Positions 1 to 9,586 of a stretch of 64,000 nt of DNA are shown piece after piece. Both the position numbers and the translations under genes were made by a program. Source of the stretch: Sphingobacterium alkalisoli. Its GTDB lineage: Bacteria > Bacteroidota > Bacteroidia > Sphingobacteriales > Sphingobacteriaceae. Every line of letters begins with the position of its first letter. Position 1 is the stretch's first letter. The stretch lies in the NCBI RefSeq assembly GCF_005049105.1, contig NZ_SUKA01000006.1, positions 248,001 to 312,000 on the forward strand, given 5' to 3'. The notes under the pieces were generated by a model. It ran no database searches. It was not told where the DNA came from and was given only the letters and a program-made list of their open reading frames with translations.

Positions 1-3000
1 GACGAAAGTGTGCTCCAGCATCTGATCGAACTGACCGGAGGGAGTATCACGACCTGGAAGTGCCATAAGATAATATCGGCAAAAGGATTCAACGAGATTA
101 CATTCCAGTATGAGAACAAACAGGTCGAGTATGCCGGAAATTCGGATGATGAAGTGGTGGTGTACAAGAACGAATCGTACCATCCTTCAAACCAGGACTG
201 GTTTGAAGGGAACAATATGAACATTTCTCCCTGGACAGACTGGTATCAGATACTGCCGGCAAAGGATTATAAAATAGGACATCTTTCCAAGCCACTAATC
301 GAAGAAAGGTACGGCGGATATTCCGATCATGTTGTTTATAAGATACCGTATTATAATTATACGACGGGAAATCTTGATTTCAAGGCCGTCGATGATCAAA
401 CGGAAAACAACTATTCACATTCGCAGATCAGGGGACTTTCACTCCGGAAGATAATAACCAGAACAGAATTTATAGAATTTCTGGGAGCGGATGAAATGAC
501 CAAAATATTACGCAAAAGATCCAATGGCACATTAATCAAGACCGTGGATCTCTTTGCCTCATCGGCTTCTAGTTATAGCGAAGGCTACCCGATGCCCACC
601 CGATACCTTGATTCGCTCCACACTTACGGGGCAGACACACTGGCCAAAGAGCGTTATGGCCTCCAATATTACAGCAAGTTTGTGTTTGGAAGCTATATGA
701 AGGGGACAGATATGTGGGGATTTGTAAATGATGTAACGTTTGATGCCGCAGGGTATTATCAATACAATCTCGGTACCATTCCCCGTCAACAGCTTCCTGT
801 CGGCAGTTACCTGAATAATGCAAATCAGGTCATGGTTACCAATACCACTGTCCCCATAGGACATCATTCTTCACAGCATCTTTTGCACCCGGACCGCACA
901 GGTCTGCTAAAAGGAATGTTAAAGTTTATTGTATATCCCACAGGGCTTTTTACCGAATTCGATTATGAACCCCATCAGTACCGGGAAAATTATTCGAAAG
1001 AATATGTATCTCAATCCGTCGCCGTTGAAGCGGGAGGACTCCGTATCCGTACCATCAATTACGGCGACCTCAACGGTAACAGGTTCATCAAGCAGGAGAA
1101 TTATGTTTACGGTCTCCATGAAGATGGGACCGGCGTGGCGCTTGTTAAACCGCCCCGTTCCAAGGCCCATCGGGCGATGAACTTTGTGGGCATCATATCC
1201 GATCCGACCTACCAGGTGTATTACAGTAGGAATATGCATACCCCTCCAAATGCATATGGTGTATATATCACGATGGATACCGTGTATCGTTACCGGAGCG
1301 GAAACTATCATAACTACACGATGCCCAATGGTTCTCCGGTGCATTACAACCATGTAACAAGGTATGTGCAGGATTACGGACAGGGCAACGGTAAGACGGT
1401 ATATGAATATTATCCCCCGGACCATTACATGGATCCTTACGAACGTGCGCTTTTTGCCGAGTACAAAGTGCCCGGCTTCGACGTGGGATATCTGAAGATT
1501 CCCTACACGATGGGCCTGCTGAAGTCCGTAACAGTATTCGGTAGGCATACCGATGCAGCACAGCGATTTAGAAAATTAAACCAGAAACGGTATGCCTATA
1601 CCAAGTATCAGAACGGCCTGGTCATAAGAACGGCGCTGGCGCGTCCCAAGTATATTTTCCGTGCGCTGGATAGCAATGCGCCCTATAGCGATGATGTTTA
1701 TAATTACGATCCGTATAACCCGGCATCTGGTCTGGGGCCGGGATATCCGTATGACCTTTTTTATCGTGCGCAGTACAATATCCATTCGGGGCGAATGCTG
1801 CTGGAGTGGGAAGCCGAGACCAGCTATGATGAGCTGGGCGATTCGGTATCCACAGAAAAAAGTTATGGCTATGCCATGCTGCCCTATATGAAACCATCTT
1901 CGGTGCAGACGACGGATAGCGAAGGGCGTACGGTGCTTACAAATAGCTGGTATAGCTATGATTTCAACGATCCGCTGAATCTCGCCTTAAAGAACAGAAA
2001 TATACTGGATCCCGTCATCGAAACTTTAAAGCGTATAGATAATGAAGAAATCCTTAGGACCAAAGTGGAATACGGTGAACACAATATGCTGAATACGTTT
2101 TATGCACCCAAGCGGATATGGGAATCCAGTAACGGCGGGGCTTATCGTACGGTGGGGGCCTATGAACTGTATGACGCCTATGGAAATATACTGGAATATC
2201 GCGGGAGGGACAGCATTCCGGTAAGCGTCGTATGGGGGTACAACAATACCCGGCCGGTGATCATGGCCCGAAATGCACATTATTCAACAAATCCATACCG
2301 TACACATGCCACCATAAACAATCCGGCCTCCCATTCTGCACTGCATAATTTCCTGGTTTCAAACCACGGAACGATGTACGGACAAAACAGTTATGTGAAA
2401 TACTTCACCTACGACTTTAACGGCAACCTCATGACGCTCACAGATGAAAAACTACTGACCTCACACTATTCCTACGACGGTCTAGATAGGCTCAGGGAAG
2501 TGAGGGATCACGAAAACCGTATAATAAAGACCCATGAATACAGTTTCTTCAACTGGACCTCCACCGGGGGGATCCCATCCTTTAGCCGCCCGGTAATGGA
2601 ATCCATCGGATGGCAAGGGACGGTATGGCACCTGTACAATTCGGTGTTCTACGGAGGAAAAACGTTTTCGAGCAATATTGAGTCGGCGACTGCACAAGCT
2701 AGGGAAGAATTATTGAACGCCTCTTATTATAACCTCGATTATTCCGACACTACGCTGTATATCAAGGAATCCCCGGGCAATCCATTTGTGGAGATAGAAT
2801 TCGTCAATGTATTCCATTCCTATTACTACGACTATCCAAAATACGCCTATGTGGATCTTGTCCAGAATGGACATGTGGTGGTGTCGCGGAAGCTGTTCTT
2901 CAATGATGTTTATGATTATCCGATCAGCAGCTTGACCTTGCGCGTACCGGCCGGTACGTATACGCTGAGTTTCCGGGTCGATCCGTCCACCAAATATGAG

Positions 3001-3126
3001 GACGGCTTCTTCGCGAACTTTGAGATAGACAACAGGACAACGAGCAGTTCATCGGTCGTCCAGCACGGGAGCAGCTATACTTTCGCAACGGGGAATTCAT
3101 ACGAACTCTGGCTTACCAATTTTTAG
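1..3126 (+). CDS. Rhs/YD-repeat family protein, 5'-truncated by the window edge
   Basis: The reading frame is open from the first base, so the true start lies upstream; at least 1041 residues are present. Tyrosine-rich YD-type repeats are visible, for example YSYDGLDRLREV near residue 820 and YDAYGNILEYRG near residue 725, followed by the VVWGYNNTRPV motif typical of Bacteroidota Rhs-associated proteins. The C-terminal ~150 residues look like an Ig-like beta-sandwich. There is no DPDG-type core end and no toxin tip. It ends 47 bp before a DUF6443 Rhs gene, and such tandem pairs are common in Bacteroidota, where the two presumably form one shell or surface complex. The pairing function is inferred. 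Codon use is GC-richer than the immunity genes downstream. Confidence 0.8.
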   Translation, partial: DESVLQHLIELTGGSITTWKCHKIISAKGFNEITFQYENKQVEYAGNSDDEVVVYKNESYHPSNQDWFEGNNMNISPWTDWYQILPAKDYKIGHLSKPLIEERYGGYSDHVVYKIPYYNYTTGNLDFKAVDDQTENNYSHSQIRGLSLRKIITRTEFIEFLGADEMTKILRKRSNGTLIKTVDLFASSASSYSEGYPMPTRYLDSLHTYGADTLAKERYGLQYYSKFVFGSYMKGTDMWGFVNDVTFDAAGYYQYNLGTIPRQQLPVGSYLNNANQVMVTNTTVPIGHHSSQHLLHPDRTGLLKGMLKFIVYPTGLFTEFDYEPHQYRENYSKEYVSQSVAVEAGGLRIRTINYGDLNGNRFIKQENYVYGLHEDGTGVALVKPPRSKAHRAMNFVGIISDPTYQVYYSRNMHTPPNAYGVYITMDTVYRYRSGNYHNYTMPNGSPVHYNHVTRYVQDYGQGNGKTVYEYYPPDHYMDPYERALFAEYKVPGFDVGYLKIPYTMGLLKSVTVFGRHTDAAQRFRKLNQKRYAYTKYQNGLVIRTALARPKYIFRALDSNAPYSDDVYNYDPYNPASGLGPGYPYDLFYRAQYNIHSGRMLLEWEAETSYDELGDSVSTEKSYGYAMLPYMKPSSVQTTDSEGRTVLTNSWYSYDFNDPLNLALKNRNILDPVIETLKRIDNEEILRTKVEYGEHNMLNTFYAPKRIWESSNGGAYRTVGAYELYDAYGNILEYRGRDSIPVSVVWGYNNTRPVIMARNAHYSTNPYRTHATINNPASHSALHNFLVSNHGTMYGQNSYVKYFTYDFNGNLMTLTDEKLLTSHYSYDGLDRLREVRDHENRIIKTHEYSFFNWTSTGGIPSFSRPVMESIGWQGTVWHLYNSVFYGGKTFSSNIESATAQAREELLNASYYNLDYSDTTLYIKESPGNPFVEIEFVNVFHSYYYDYPKYAYVDLVQNGHVVVSRKLFFNDVYDYPISSLTLRVPAGTYTLSFRVDPSTKYEDGFFANFEIDNRTTSSSSVVQHGSSYTFATGNSYELWLTNF

Positions 3127-3173
3127 TACAGGGCGATGAAGAACAACATGCAAACCGATAAGACTATTCAGCT

Positions 3174-6100
3174 ATGAAGATCGACAGAATCCTTTCCCTT
3201 CTGCTGGCCACCGTATCCGTATTTTTGTGGAATGGTACACAGGGACAGACCAGCAATCAAAATTATACCGTGGAGACCGTCACACGGCGTCCCTATAGCA
3301 GCGCGGCATCCCTAACGGGCAAGCCCGTGGATTCGGTGAACCGGATGGTCCGCTACTATGACGGTATCGGCCGCCCCCTGCAGGAGATACAGTGGCAGGG
3401 CAGTACGGCAAAGAAGGATATTGTACAGCACATAGAATACGATGCCAACGGCCGTGAGAGTAAAAAATATTTACCCTATAGCGAGCAGACTGCCAACAAT
3501 GCTTCCTTTGTGGCGGCGGCCGGGAATAGACAGGCAGCCTATTATGCCGGTAGCGGGAGCTGGGATACGCACGTGAAGAAGACCGCATATCCATATACCA
3601 GGACAGTCTTTGAAAATAGCCCGTTGGACCGGTCGGTACAGACCGGGTTTCCGGGGCAGATCTGGCAGCCGCTGTCGGATACCATCGCGGGTTCCGGCCA
3701 TACGGTGGGCATGGAGTACAGCTTCAACGGTACCGGTGAGGTGGGGCTCTGGAGTATGTATGGCAGTTCAGGTGTGGCAACGTCCGGCGACTATCCGCCG
3801 GGAAGACTTATCAAGACGACAAGCTATGATGAGAACAATCCCCAGAGGATCAGAGCAGGATCCATTGAGGAATTCCGTAATCTTGAGAACCGGGTGGTGC
3901 TTCGGCGGATATGGCAGAGCAGCGCGCAATCTCTGGATACCTATTATCTGTACGATCGGTCGGGCAACCTGATCTATGTGATCCCTCCCGGCGTGACCGG
4001 TACGCTGGTTTCGGAAGACTTTAGCGGAGATCCCCATGATGTTGCTTTCCGGGAATATGTCTATGCGTACAGATATGACGGGCTGAACCGCCTTGTGGCA
4101 AAAAAGATACCGGGCAAGGGTTGGGAATGGATCGTATACAATACAAATGATCAGGTCGTACTGACACAGGATGCCCTGCAGCGTAGCAGTGGGAGATGGA
4201 CCTATCGGAAGTACGATGTACTCGGCCGCGAAGTATCCACGGGCATCTATACGAATCCGGCATTGAGTACACGGGAACTCGCCCAGTCTGCAGTTGAAGG
4301 TGTAACCCTGAAATGGGAATCCCGTCAGGATTCGGTCTACAGCAACACAGCCTTTCCCACTACGGGATACGTACCACATCTGGTCAGCTATTACGATAAC
4401 TATGGCTTTGAGGGCGCCTATAAGCTTCCCGCATCGGGCATCTCCGGGAGCGGTAAGGTCAAAACATTGCTCACAGGGACGAAGGTGTATAAGGACGATG
4501 GAACATCCCCGCTGCTGACAGTAAATTATTATGACGACCAGGGACGGTTGATCCAGTCGGCCGGGCAGAACCAGTTTACCGGAGGTACCGATTATATTAC
4601 CAATACCTACAATTTTCCCGGAGAACTGCTGACCAGCACACGTGTACATAGACCATCGGCATCCGGAACTGCGACGACCATCGTCACGACCAATAGCTAC
4701 GACCACGTCGGCAGATTGAAGGAGACCAGAAAGAAGGTGAACACGCAGACGGAGATCGTGCAGAGCCAGCTGGTGTACAACGAGATCGGACAGCTGAAGC
4801 AGAAGAACCTGCATGTAAACGGAGCGACCAACCAGCAGGAAATATATTATACCTACAATGAGCGGGGCTGGACCACAGGGATCAACAATCCGAATGTGCT
4901 TACGGACAAACGCCGCTTTGCGATGCAGCTCAACTATGCCAACAATCCACAGGCGTACAACGGTAACATCGGTTCCATCGTGTGGAACACCAAGGTAACA
5001 ACCACGCAAACGCAGACCCCGTTGCAGAGCTATATCTATACATATGATCCGCTCAACAGGCTAAAGAAAGCCGCCTACAGCGCCACGGGCAAGAATAATT
5101 TCTTCAACGAAGAGCTGGCCTATGACAGTATGGGCAACATCGATACACTACGGCGCAGCAGCGGTAGTACAGGCTGGTACAACCACTTTAAGTACAGTTA
5201 CACCGGTAATAGATTAAACGGCGTGGCCGATGCCGGGACAGCAGCAAGGGGTAATACGTTTACCTATGATGCCAATGGCAGTGCGATCACGAATAGCCGG
5301 CTGGGTATTACGAATATCGAATATAATTATCTAAATTTACCCAGGAAGTTCGTTAAGGGAGCCCAGCAGCTGCTATACACCTACGATGCCACGGGCAGGA
5401 AACTGACCAAGCAGCTGGGCACTGGCGTGACACAATATGTGGATGGGATCCAGTATAAGAACGGTGTTCTTGAGTTCATTCAGACGGAGGAAGGGCGCAT
5501 CCTTCCCAATGGCAGTTCTTTTATTTATGAGTATTTTCTCAAGGATCATCTGGGCAACACACGTGCCATCATAGACCACACGGGGGCGGTTAAGCAGATC
5601 CAGGATTACTATGCCTTCGGTATGGAGATGAATACGGGCGCAGGCCTGAATTCAGCGATAAACCTTTATAAGTACAGTGGGAAAGAAAAGCAGACGGAGA
5701 TAGGACTGGACCAGCTTGACTTCGGAGTGCGTTTTTACGATGCGGAGATAGGTAGGTGGAGCGTGCTGGATCCCCTGGCGGAAGCGGGTTTTGAGATATC
5801 TTCCTATACCTATGCCTTTAATAATCCGATACTTTATACAGATCCTGACGGTATGTGGCCCGATCTTCCAGACTTGTGGAAGAAATTTACGAATCTGTTT
5901 AGCACTAGAAGTAGAACAAGTGTTCCTAACGGCAATGGTAATCAGATAGATTACTCCATTGACCTTGAACCTATTGATTTAGCAGGGCCGAAGCGGGATC
6001 CTGTTTCGGGATTTTGGGGTAATGTCGACTATTACTTATTAGGAGGGAATTCCCATGATGGATACATGTATGATCGACAAGGGAATTCAACCGGCGTTGT

Positions 6101-6488
6101 TCCAATTGCAGGGATAGCACCGAGCCCTGGCATGATGAAAGCCAGCCCTAAAGATGTGCTCCAGATAGTAAATAGTATTAAAAACTTTCTTACTGCAACT
6201 AAAACTGTAGGTACTGCACTTACAAAACAATCTGTTATACAAGGATTCAAGGTTTCTAATCATGCGTGGAGAAAAAGTGGTTTAGGTAGAGGGGCTACAG
6301 AAGAATTAATTAGTGGGGTGATTGATGGGGCGAAAAAGGCTGGTACTGTTGTGCCGGAAGTTGGAACAGGTCAATTTGCTGGACACGTAATAAAAGTGTT
6401 TAACCATAATGGAATAAAAGTAGCTGTAGATGAGACCGCGAAAGTAATAATGAGCATAAGACCTGAAAAGGGTTTTTACTTACCGTAA
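3174..6488 (+). CDS. DUF6443 Rhs protein with C-terminal DUF4258-like toxin tip
   Basis: 1104 residues. A signal peptide occupies about residues 1-25 (LSLLLATVSVFLWNG). A DUF6443 domain follows at about 30-180 (NRMVRYYDGIGRPLQEIQW), then YD repeats, and the Rhs core closes at about 800-880 with DHLGNTRAI, YKYSGKEKQ, RFYDAEIGRWSVLDPLAE and DPDGM. The variable tip starts at about residue 870. Its last 80 residues (VSNHAWRKSGLGRG, then GIKVAVDETAKVIMSIRP) follow the DUF4258/BECR-type layout: an N-terminal His, a basic Arg-Gly segment, and a strand-rich end. This suggests an RNase toxin. The next gene is a DUF2283 protein, a known companion of DUF4258. Base composition drops from GC-rich to AT-rich after the core end. 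Toxin activity is inferred, not seen. Confidence 0.85.
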   Translation: MKIDRILSLLLATVSVFLWNGTQGQTSNQNYTVETVTRRPYSSAASLTGKPVDSVNRMVRYYDGIGRPLQEIQWQGSTAKKDIVQHIEYDANGRESKKYLPYSEQTANNASFVAAAGNRQAAYYAGSGSWDTHVKKTAYPYTRTVFENSPLDRSVQTGFPGQIWQPLSDTIAGSGHTVGMEYSFNGTGEVGLWSMYGSSGVATSGDYPPGRLIKTTSYDENNPQRIRAGSIEEFRNLENRVVLRRIWQSSAQSLDTYYLYDRSGNLIYVIPPGVTGTLVSEDFSGDPHDVAFREYVYAYRYDGLNRLVAKKIPGKGWEWIVYNTNDQVVLTQDALQRSSGRWTYRKYDVLGREVSTGIYTNPALSTRELAQSAVEGVTLKWESRQDSVYSNTAFPTTGYVPHLVSYYDNYGFEGAYKLPASGISGSGKVKTLLTGTKVYKDDGTSPLLTVNYYDDQGRLIQSAGQNQFTGGTDYITNTYNFPGELLTSTRVHRPSASGTATTIVTTNSYDHVGRLKETRKKVNTQTEIVQSQLVYNEIGQLKQKNLHVNGATNQQEIYYTYNERGWTTGINNPNVLTDKRRFAMQLNYANNPQAYNGNIGSIVWNTKVTTTQTQTPLQSYIYTYDPLNRLKKAAYSATGKNNFFNEELAYDSMGNIDTLRRSSGSTGWYNHFKYSYTGNRLNGVADAGTAARGNTFTYDANGSAITNSRLGITNIEYNYLNLPRKFVKGAQQLLYTYDATGRKLTKQLGTGVTQYVDGIQYKNGVLEFIQTEEGRILPNGSSFIYEYFLKDHLGNTRAIIDHTGAVKQIQDYYAFGMEMNTGAGLNSAINLYKYSGKEKQTEIGLDQLDFGVRFYDAEIGRWSVLDPLAEAGFEISSYTYAFNNPILYTDPDGMWPDLPDLWKKFTNLFSTRSRTSVPNGNGNQIDYSIDLEPIDLAGPKRDPVSGFWGNVDYYLLGGNSHDGYMYDRQGNSTGVVPIAGIAPSPGMMKASPKDVLQIVNSIKNFLTATKTVGTALTKQSVIQGFKVSNHAWRKSGLGRGATEELISGVIDGAKKAGTVVPEVGTGQFAGHVIKVFNHNGIKVAVDETAKVIMSIRPEKGFYLP
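5130..5784 (+). repeat. Rhs core-end repeat, copy 1 (paired with 10665..11319)
   Basis: These 655 bp encode the last part of the Rhs core up to DPLAE. By eye they differ from 10665..11319 at about 14 positions (about 98% identity). Similarity stops abruptly just after the DPLAE codons, which is the usual core/tip junction, so the two copies carry different toxin tips. Confidence 0.93.
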
Positions 6489-6500
6489 AATATAAGAGTT

Positions 6501-6722
6501 ATGAAATACGAATATGATAAAGAGGTTGACGGACTATATATCTGGTTTGTGGAGGATATTGAAGAGGAGAAGGGTAATTTTGAAAAAGAGATTTGGCCAA
6601 CAGAGTTAAAAGATGAAATAGGTTTACTGTTTGGGAAGAATGGAGTATTAATGGGGTTAGAAATTATGCCTGCATCGAAATATTTTGAGCAGAGCCGCTT
6701 GGAGTGTTTTGACCAAACATAG
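6501..6722 (+). CDS. DUF2283 protein, probable immunity/antitoxin for the upstream Rhs tip
   Basis: 73 residues. The pattern MKYEYDKEVDGLYIWF at the start and LLFGKNGVLMGLEIMPASKYF near the end is the DUF2283 signature (a short beta-strand hairpin with the G-x-L-x-G-x-E-I-x-A-S block). DUF2283 genes frequently sit beside DUF4258 toxin genes. This gene begins 12 bp after the Rhs gene whose tip looks DUF4258-like, so it is most likely the cognate neutralising partner. No signal peptide, as expected for a cytoplasmic immunity protein. Family assignment is good; the partner role is inferred from context. Confidence 0.75.
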   Translation: MKYEYDKEVDGLYIWFVEDIEEEKGNFEKEIWPTELKDEIGLLFGKNGVLMGLEIMPASKYFEQSRLECFDQT

Positions 6723-6832
6723 AATGGAATTTCAACTTAGAAGTAGGGGCTTTTAACGGGCTGTTTGCTGTTCTTGCTGCCGAAGTTTACCCTCTTCAAT
6801 CTATCCTAATTGGAAAGATTTATTAGAATGAT

Positions 6833-7528
6833 ATGTTGTTAGAGAAATATATATATAAATTACCACTGTTTAATATTCCTTTTTGCGATATAAAATCTCT
6901 TGAATCATTTGATCACAGATATATTTGTTGTAGTGCAATTTCAATAAGAGATTTCATGAAACTAGATACATTTCTTGTTGATGTGTATAATGTGTTTGAT
7001 AATGATATAGACAATGTAGACTTATTGACACGAGAACTGTTATATGGTGGAGTTGTTTCATATAGTTTGCCAACGCGAGGGCAATTAAAGTGTATCAAAG
7101 TCAAGAAATTTAATATAGAACTTTCGGCGGAAGATTTGCCTGATTTAAAATATAGTCCCAGAGATATTTACTCTAATGAAGGTAAATGGTTTTATATGGA
7201 TAAAGGAAATTACCATATTTTAGCAGGTATAAAATCACAATATGACTACGTCAAGCATCTTGAAGGGATTGAAATATATGCGGAGAATATCCTTCGTTTG
7301 AGGGTGGTCTTTGAACTATTGAAGACGAATGTAGATCTAGGGACAACAAATTTAACAACTGAAGAGTATCTTGACATTGGTTTTATGGTTTTAAAATCAG
7401 ATCCTACAATGGTACGCTTTGATGACGAAATGATAAGAAATTCTGTTAGTAATTGGTTGCCAATAATATTAGCCATGCCTCTATATTCAAAAATACCGAT
7501 TGATATTCGAGGGAGGAAACTTAGTTGA
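6833..7528 (+). CDS. Hypothetical protein, candidate orphan immunity protein
   Basis: 231 residues, soluble, acidic, no signal peptide or membrane segment. I do not recognise the family. It is AT-rich and lies 110 bp downstream of the DUF2283 gene in a run of unrelated small cytoplasmic genes, the usual arrangement of immunity genes left behind after Rhs tip exchange. The ATG at 6833 is the first start in frame. The 110-bp gap before it contains no obvious promoter. Function beyond 'possible immunity' cannot be read from the sequence. Confidence 0.6.
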   Translation: MLLEKYIYKLPLFNIPFCDIKSLESFDHRYICCSAISIRDFMKLDTFLVDVYNVFDNDIDNVDLLTRELLYGGVVSYSLPTRGQLKCIKVKKFNIELSAEDLPDLKYSPRDIYSNEGKWFYMDKGNYHILAGIKSQYDYVKHLEGIEIYAENILRLRVVFELLKTNVDLGTTNLTTEEYLDIGFMVLKSDPTMVRFDDEMIRNSVSNWLPIILAMPLYSKIPIDIRGRKLS

Positions 7529-7659
7529 TTAAAATGGATCCCAATTTTTTCAGATTTTGTTCCATAGTCGTGCACACAACATTGGGCAACACGTAGGGTA
7601 ATTCGTCCTAGAAACTTATACGATAAAATATTTCAGCAAAATTATTTTATGAAATTTGC

Positions 7660-8100
7660 TTGTTACTGATTTTTAGAAATCTAATAGTTCATTTGGATTC
7701 AGATCTAACGAATAGAAATAATATTATCTTTTTTAAGGAATTCTTAGGAGGTGAGTTTACCTTCGGACAGGAAATTATTTTTAGTTGCTTTCGCAAAGAA
7801 AGTTTAATAGATATTCCTGAACTAATGAGCATCGAGCATGATTCGATGAATCTGTTTAATAGCGAAAACCTCTATATAATTGAGGAATTTCTTAGGAAGC
7901 GGATTTTCAGATGTAGCGTACATAAAAGGATCGGGAGGAGACACTTTAATAAAAGAAAGTATCTTCGAAAGGGGCACGTTCCGTTGAAAGATATCAAGGT
8001 TGGAAGGTGGTTTGCTGCACCTCTGGACGGTAGAAGAAGGGGGGCTTACCGTTTGAGTTCTATCAAAACTTTAATCAGTTGCGAAGACCTTCGAATATAA
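7660..8100 (+). CDS. Hypothetical protein, start uncertain (possibly 5'-decayed)
   Basis: About 146 residues from a TTG codon at 7660; the frame is open back to 7627 but offers no ATG. An ATG at 7649 in another frame gives only six codons, so the 5' end may have suffered a frameshift. The C-terminal third is strongly basic (RRHFNKRKYLRKGH, later GRWFAAPLDGRRRGAYRLSS). No family recognised. It sits between other orphan immunity-like genes and may itself be a decaying immunity gene or a tip fragment. Confidence 0.4.
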   Translation: MLLIFRNLIVHLDSDLTNRNNIIFFKEFLGGEFTFGQEIIFSCFRKESLIDIPELMSIEHDSMNLFNSENLYIIEEFLRKRIFRCSVHKRIGRRHFNKRKYLRKGHVPLKDIKVGRWFAAPLDGRRRGAYRLSSIKTLISCEDLRI

Positions 8101-8121
8101 TACTTAAAAAAGTATTTTAAT

Positions 8122-8490
8122 ATGTTTAACTTTTGGAGAAAAAATAAAGACAAATTGGAGGAAAATAGAAGGGAGTCATTTGCAATCATTTTGGCTAATA
8201 CTGCTAAAATTCTAGAAGAGGCCGATTTGTTACAACATGCGGAGATAGTTAGTAATATTGCTAAGGCATTATGTATAAAAGACGATAAAGAGTTTATTAA
8301 GCGTATAAATGGGATTGAAATGTGGGGCGGGTCGGGAGCTGTGTGGGAAGTTTATATAGACAATAAGGGCGCTAAAAAAGAGTTTGAAAATGAAATGATT
8401 CGATTAATTGACTTAATGGAGGATGTTGGTATTCTAGGAAGGGGAATAAAGCCTATTCGAAAGATATTCATAAATGAATCCATAAAGTAA
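8122..8490 (+). CDS. Small hypothetical protein, resembles DUF6966-type immunity-like proteins
   Basis: 122 residues, soluble, helix-rich. A central WGGSGAVWEVYID followed by a helical FENEMIRLIDLMEDVGI recalls DUF6966-like proteins found in polymorphic toxin loci; this is a resemblance from memory, not a search result. It begins 21 bp after the preceding gene and ends just before the first copy of the duplicated cassette, so it is probably part of the same row of orphan immunity genes. Confidence 0.5.
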   Translation: MFNFWRKNKDKLEENRRESFAIILANTAKILEEADLLQHAEIVSNIAKALCIKDDKEFIKRINGIEMWGGSGAVWEVYIDNKGAKKEFENEMIRLIDLMEDVGILGRGIKPIRKIFINESIK

Positions 8491-8516
8491 GTTTACGGCT
8501 TAAATCTACTGCTAAT

Positions 8517-9170
8517 ATGTTTCGATTTTTAAAGAATAAAAGCAAGTTTGTACAAGATTGGGAAAAGCAAACATTTAAAAAAATATTTGAAGACCTGGGC
8601 GTTGAATTCGATACTTTTAGTAAACAGATGCAATATACCCAAAAGATTAAAATGGATGAGACTAGCAAGTCTTGTTTTTATAGCTTGATTTACCCAGTTT
8701 CGTTTTACAAAGATTTTGAAAACAGACTTGATACAAATTTTAAGATAGAAAATATTAAAGTACATAACTTGAAAAATAAGGAATCGATGTTTATTATTCT
8801 ATATTTCGCAAGTAATATTTTTCTAGCATACTCCACCAGTTTGGCAAGGAGTAAATTTGAGTTTGATTATAAGAATATTGATCTGAGTGGGATAAAAATT
8901 GCCATGTGGGGGGATACAGAAGGCCTGCAAGTGCTAGAACTTTTAACCAAAGAAGAAGAGCATTACGTGAATTCCGGAGATATCTATATTTCAAAGATTG
9001 AGGGGAAAGAATATTTTCATTTAAAAGAGCTGGAAGATGGGGATTTTGTTGGGATAGATAAGGACAGTAACGTCTTTGTAATTACACATGACCCTTTGGA
9101 GGTAAAGCCTTTTGAAAGGGGGAAATTGTTGGACGTCTTGAAGTCCTCAAGTGATGGTCATGATGCCTAG
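8517..9170 (+). CDS. Hypothetical protein, probable immunity protein (duplicate copy A)
   Basis: 217 residues, soluble. The C-terminal part (HLKELEDGDFVGIDKDSNVFVI, read in two halves) has the beta-strand pattern with an acidic D-G-D turn seen in SUKH (SMI1/KNR4-like) immunity proteins; this is only a resemblance. An almost identical gene lies at 13440..14093, differing at four residues (D33A, an I/T, an H/L and an S/L exchange). Both copies are intact, so the product may still be selected. It is followed directly by degraded Rhs core DNA, implying that it once followed a toxin tip that is now lost. Confidence 0.65.
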   Translation: MFRFLKNKSKFVQDWEKQTFKKIFEDLGVEFDTFSKQMQYTQKIKMDETSKSCFYSLIYPVSFYKDFENRLDTNFKIENIKVHNLKNKESMFIILYFASNIFLAYSTSLARSKFEFDYKNIDLSGIKIAMWGDTEGLQVLELLTKEEEHYVNSGDIYISKIEGKEYFHLKELEDGDFVGIDKDSNVFVITHDPLEVKPFERGKLLDVLKSSSDGHDA

Positions 9171-9440
9171 GACAGGGGTAAGCACGTCTTACCTGTACGA
9201 GGCGACGGGATCGAAACTGTACAGGATAGCTACTATCGGTGGCAGTACGCATAGCGGGACTACGTAGCCGGCATCGAGTACCGTAAGCCCGGAAGTGCAT
9301 CGAACAGCATCCAGATGGTTTATACGGAAAGAAGATTATCTGCAGCGCAATCCCACTGATAATCTCTCTTTGTACCGTTATAACCTGACGGATCATCTCG
9401 GCAATGTCCGTGCCATGCTAAAACGTGCAAGTGGCGCGTA
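9171..9440 (+). pseudogene. Degraded Rhs core fragment (copy A)
   Basis: Not one open frame: the three frames in turn give YLYEATGSKLYRI, then GIEYRKPGSASNSIQMVY, then YRYNLTDHLGNVRAMLKR, which together are the classic Rhs core order (ATG-x-KL, then G-I-E-Y, then DHLGNVR). At least two frameshifts and one stop separate them. The core type differs from that of 3174..6488. No tip follows. It is a fossil of an earlier Rhs gene. Confidence 0.8.
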
Positions 9441-9586
9441 GGGGAGATGATCTAAAAACAGAACTACCATTAACGGGCAAGACGAAAAACCGTAAAACCA
9501 TGCCTGGGTTTGATATTGTCATTTAGGCCATAAAAGGGGAAGCTGAACTTGCGGATTATATCAGCTTGAATTATAAAGATAATAAT

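Noticed and set aside
3768..5009. A 413-codon open frame on the minus strand across the Rhs gene
   Set aside because: It is antisense to well-supported YD-repeat coding sequence, its translation is Ile/Arg-rich without any recognisable domain, and such long shadow frames are common in GC-richer genes.
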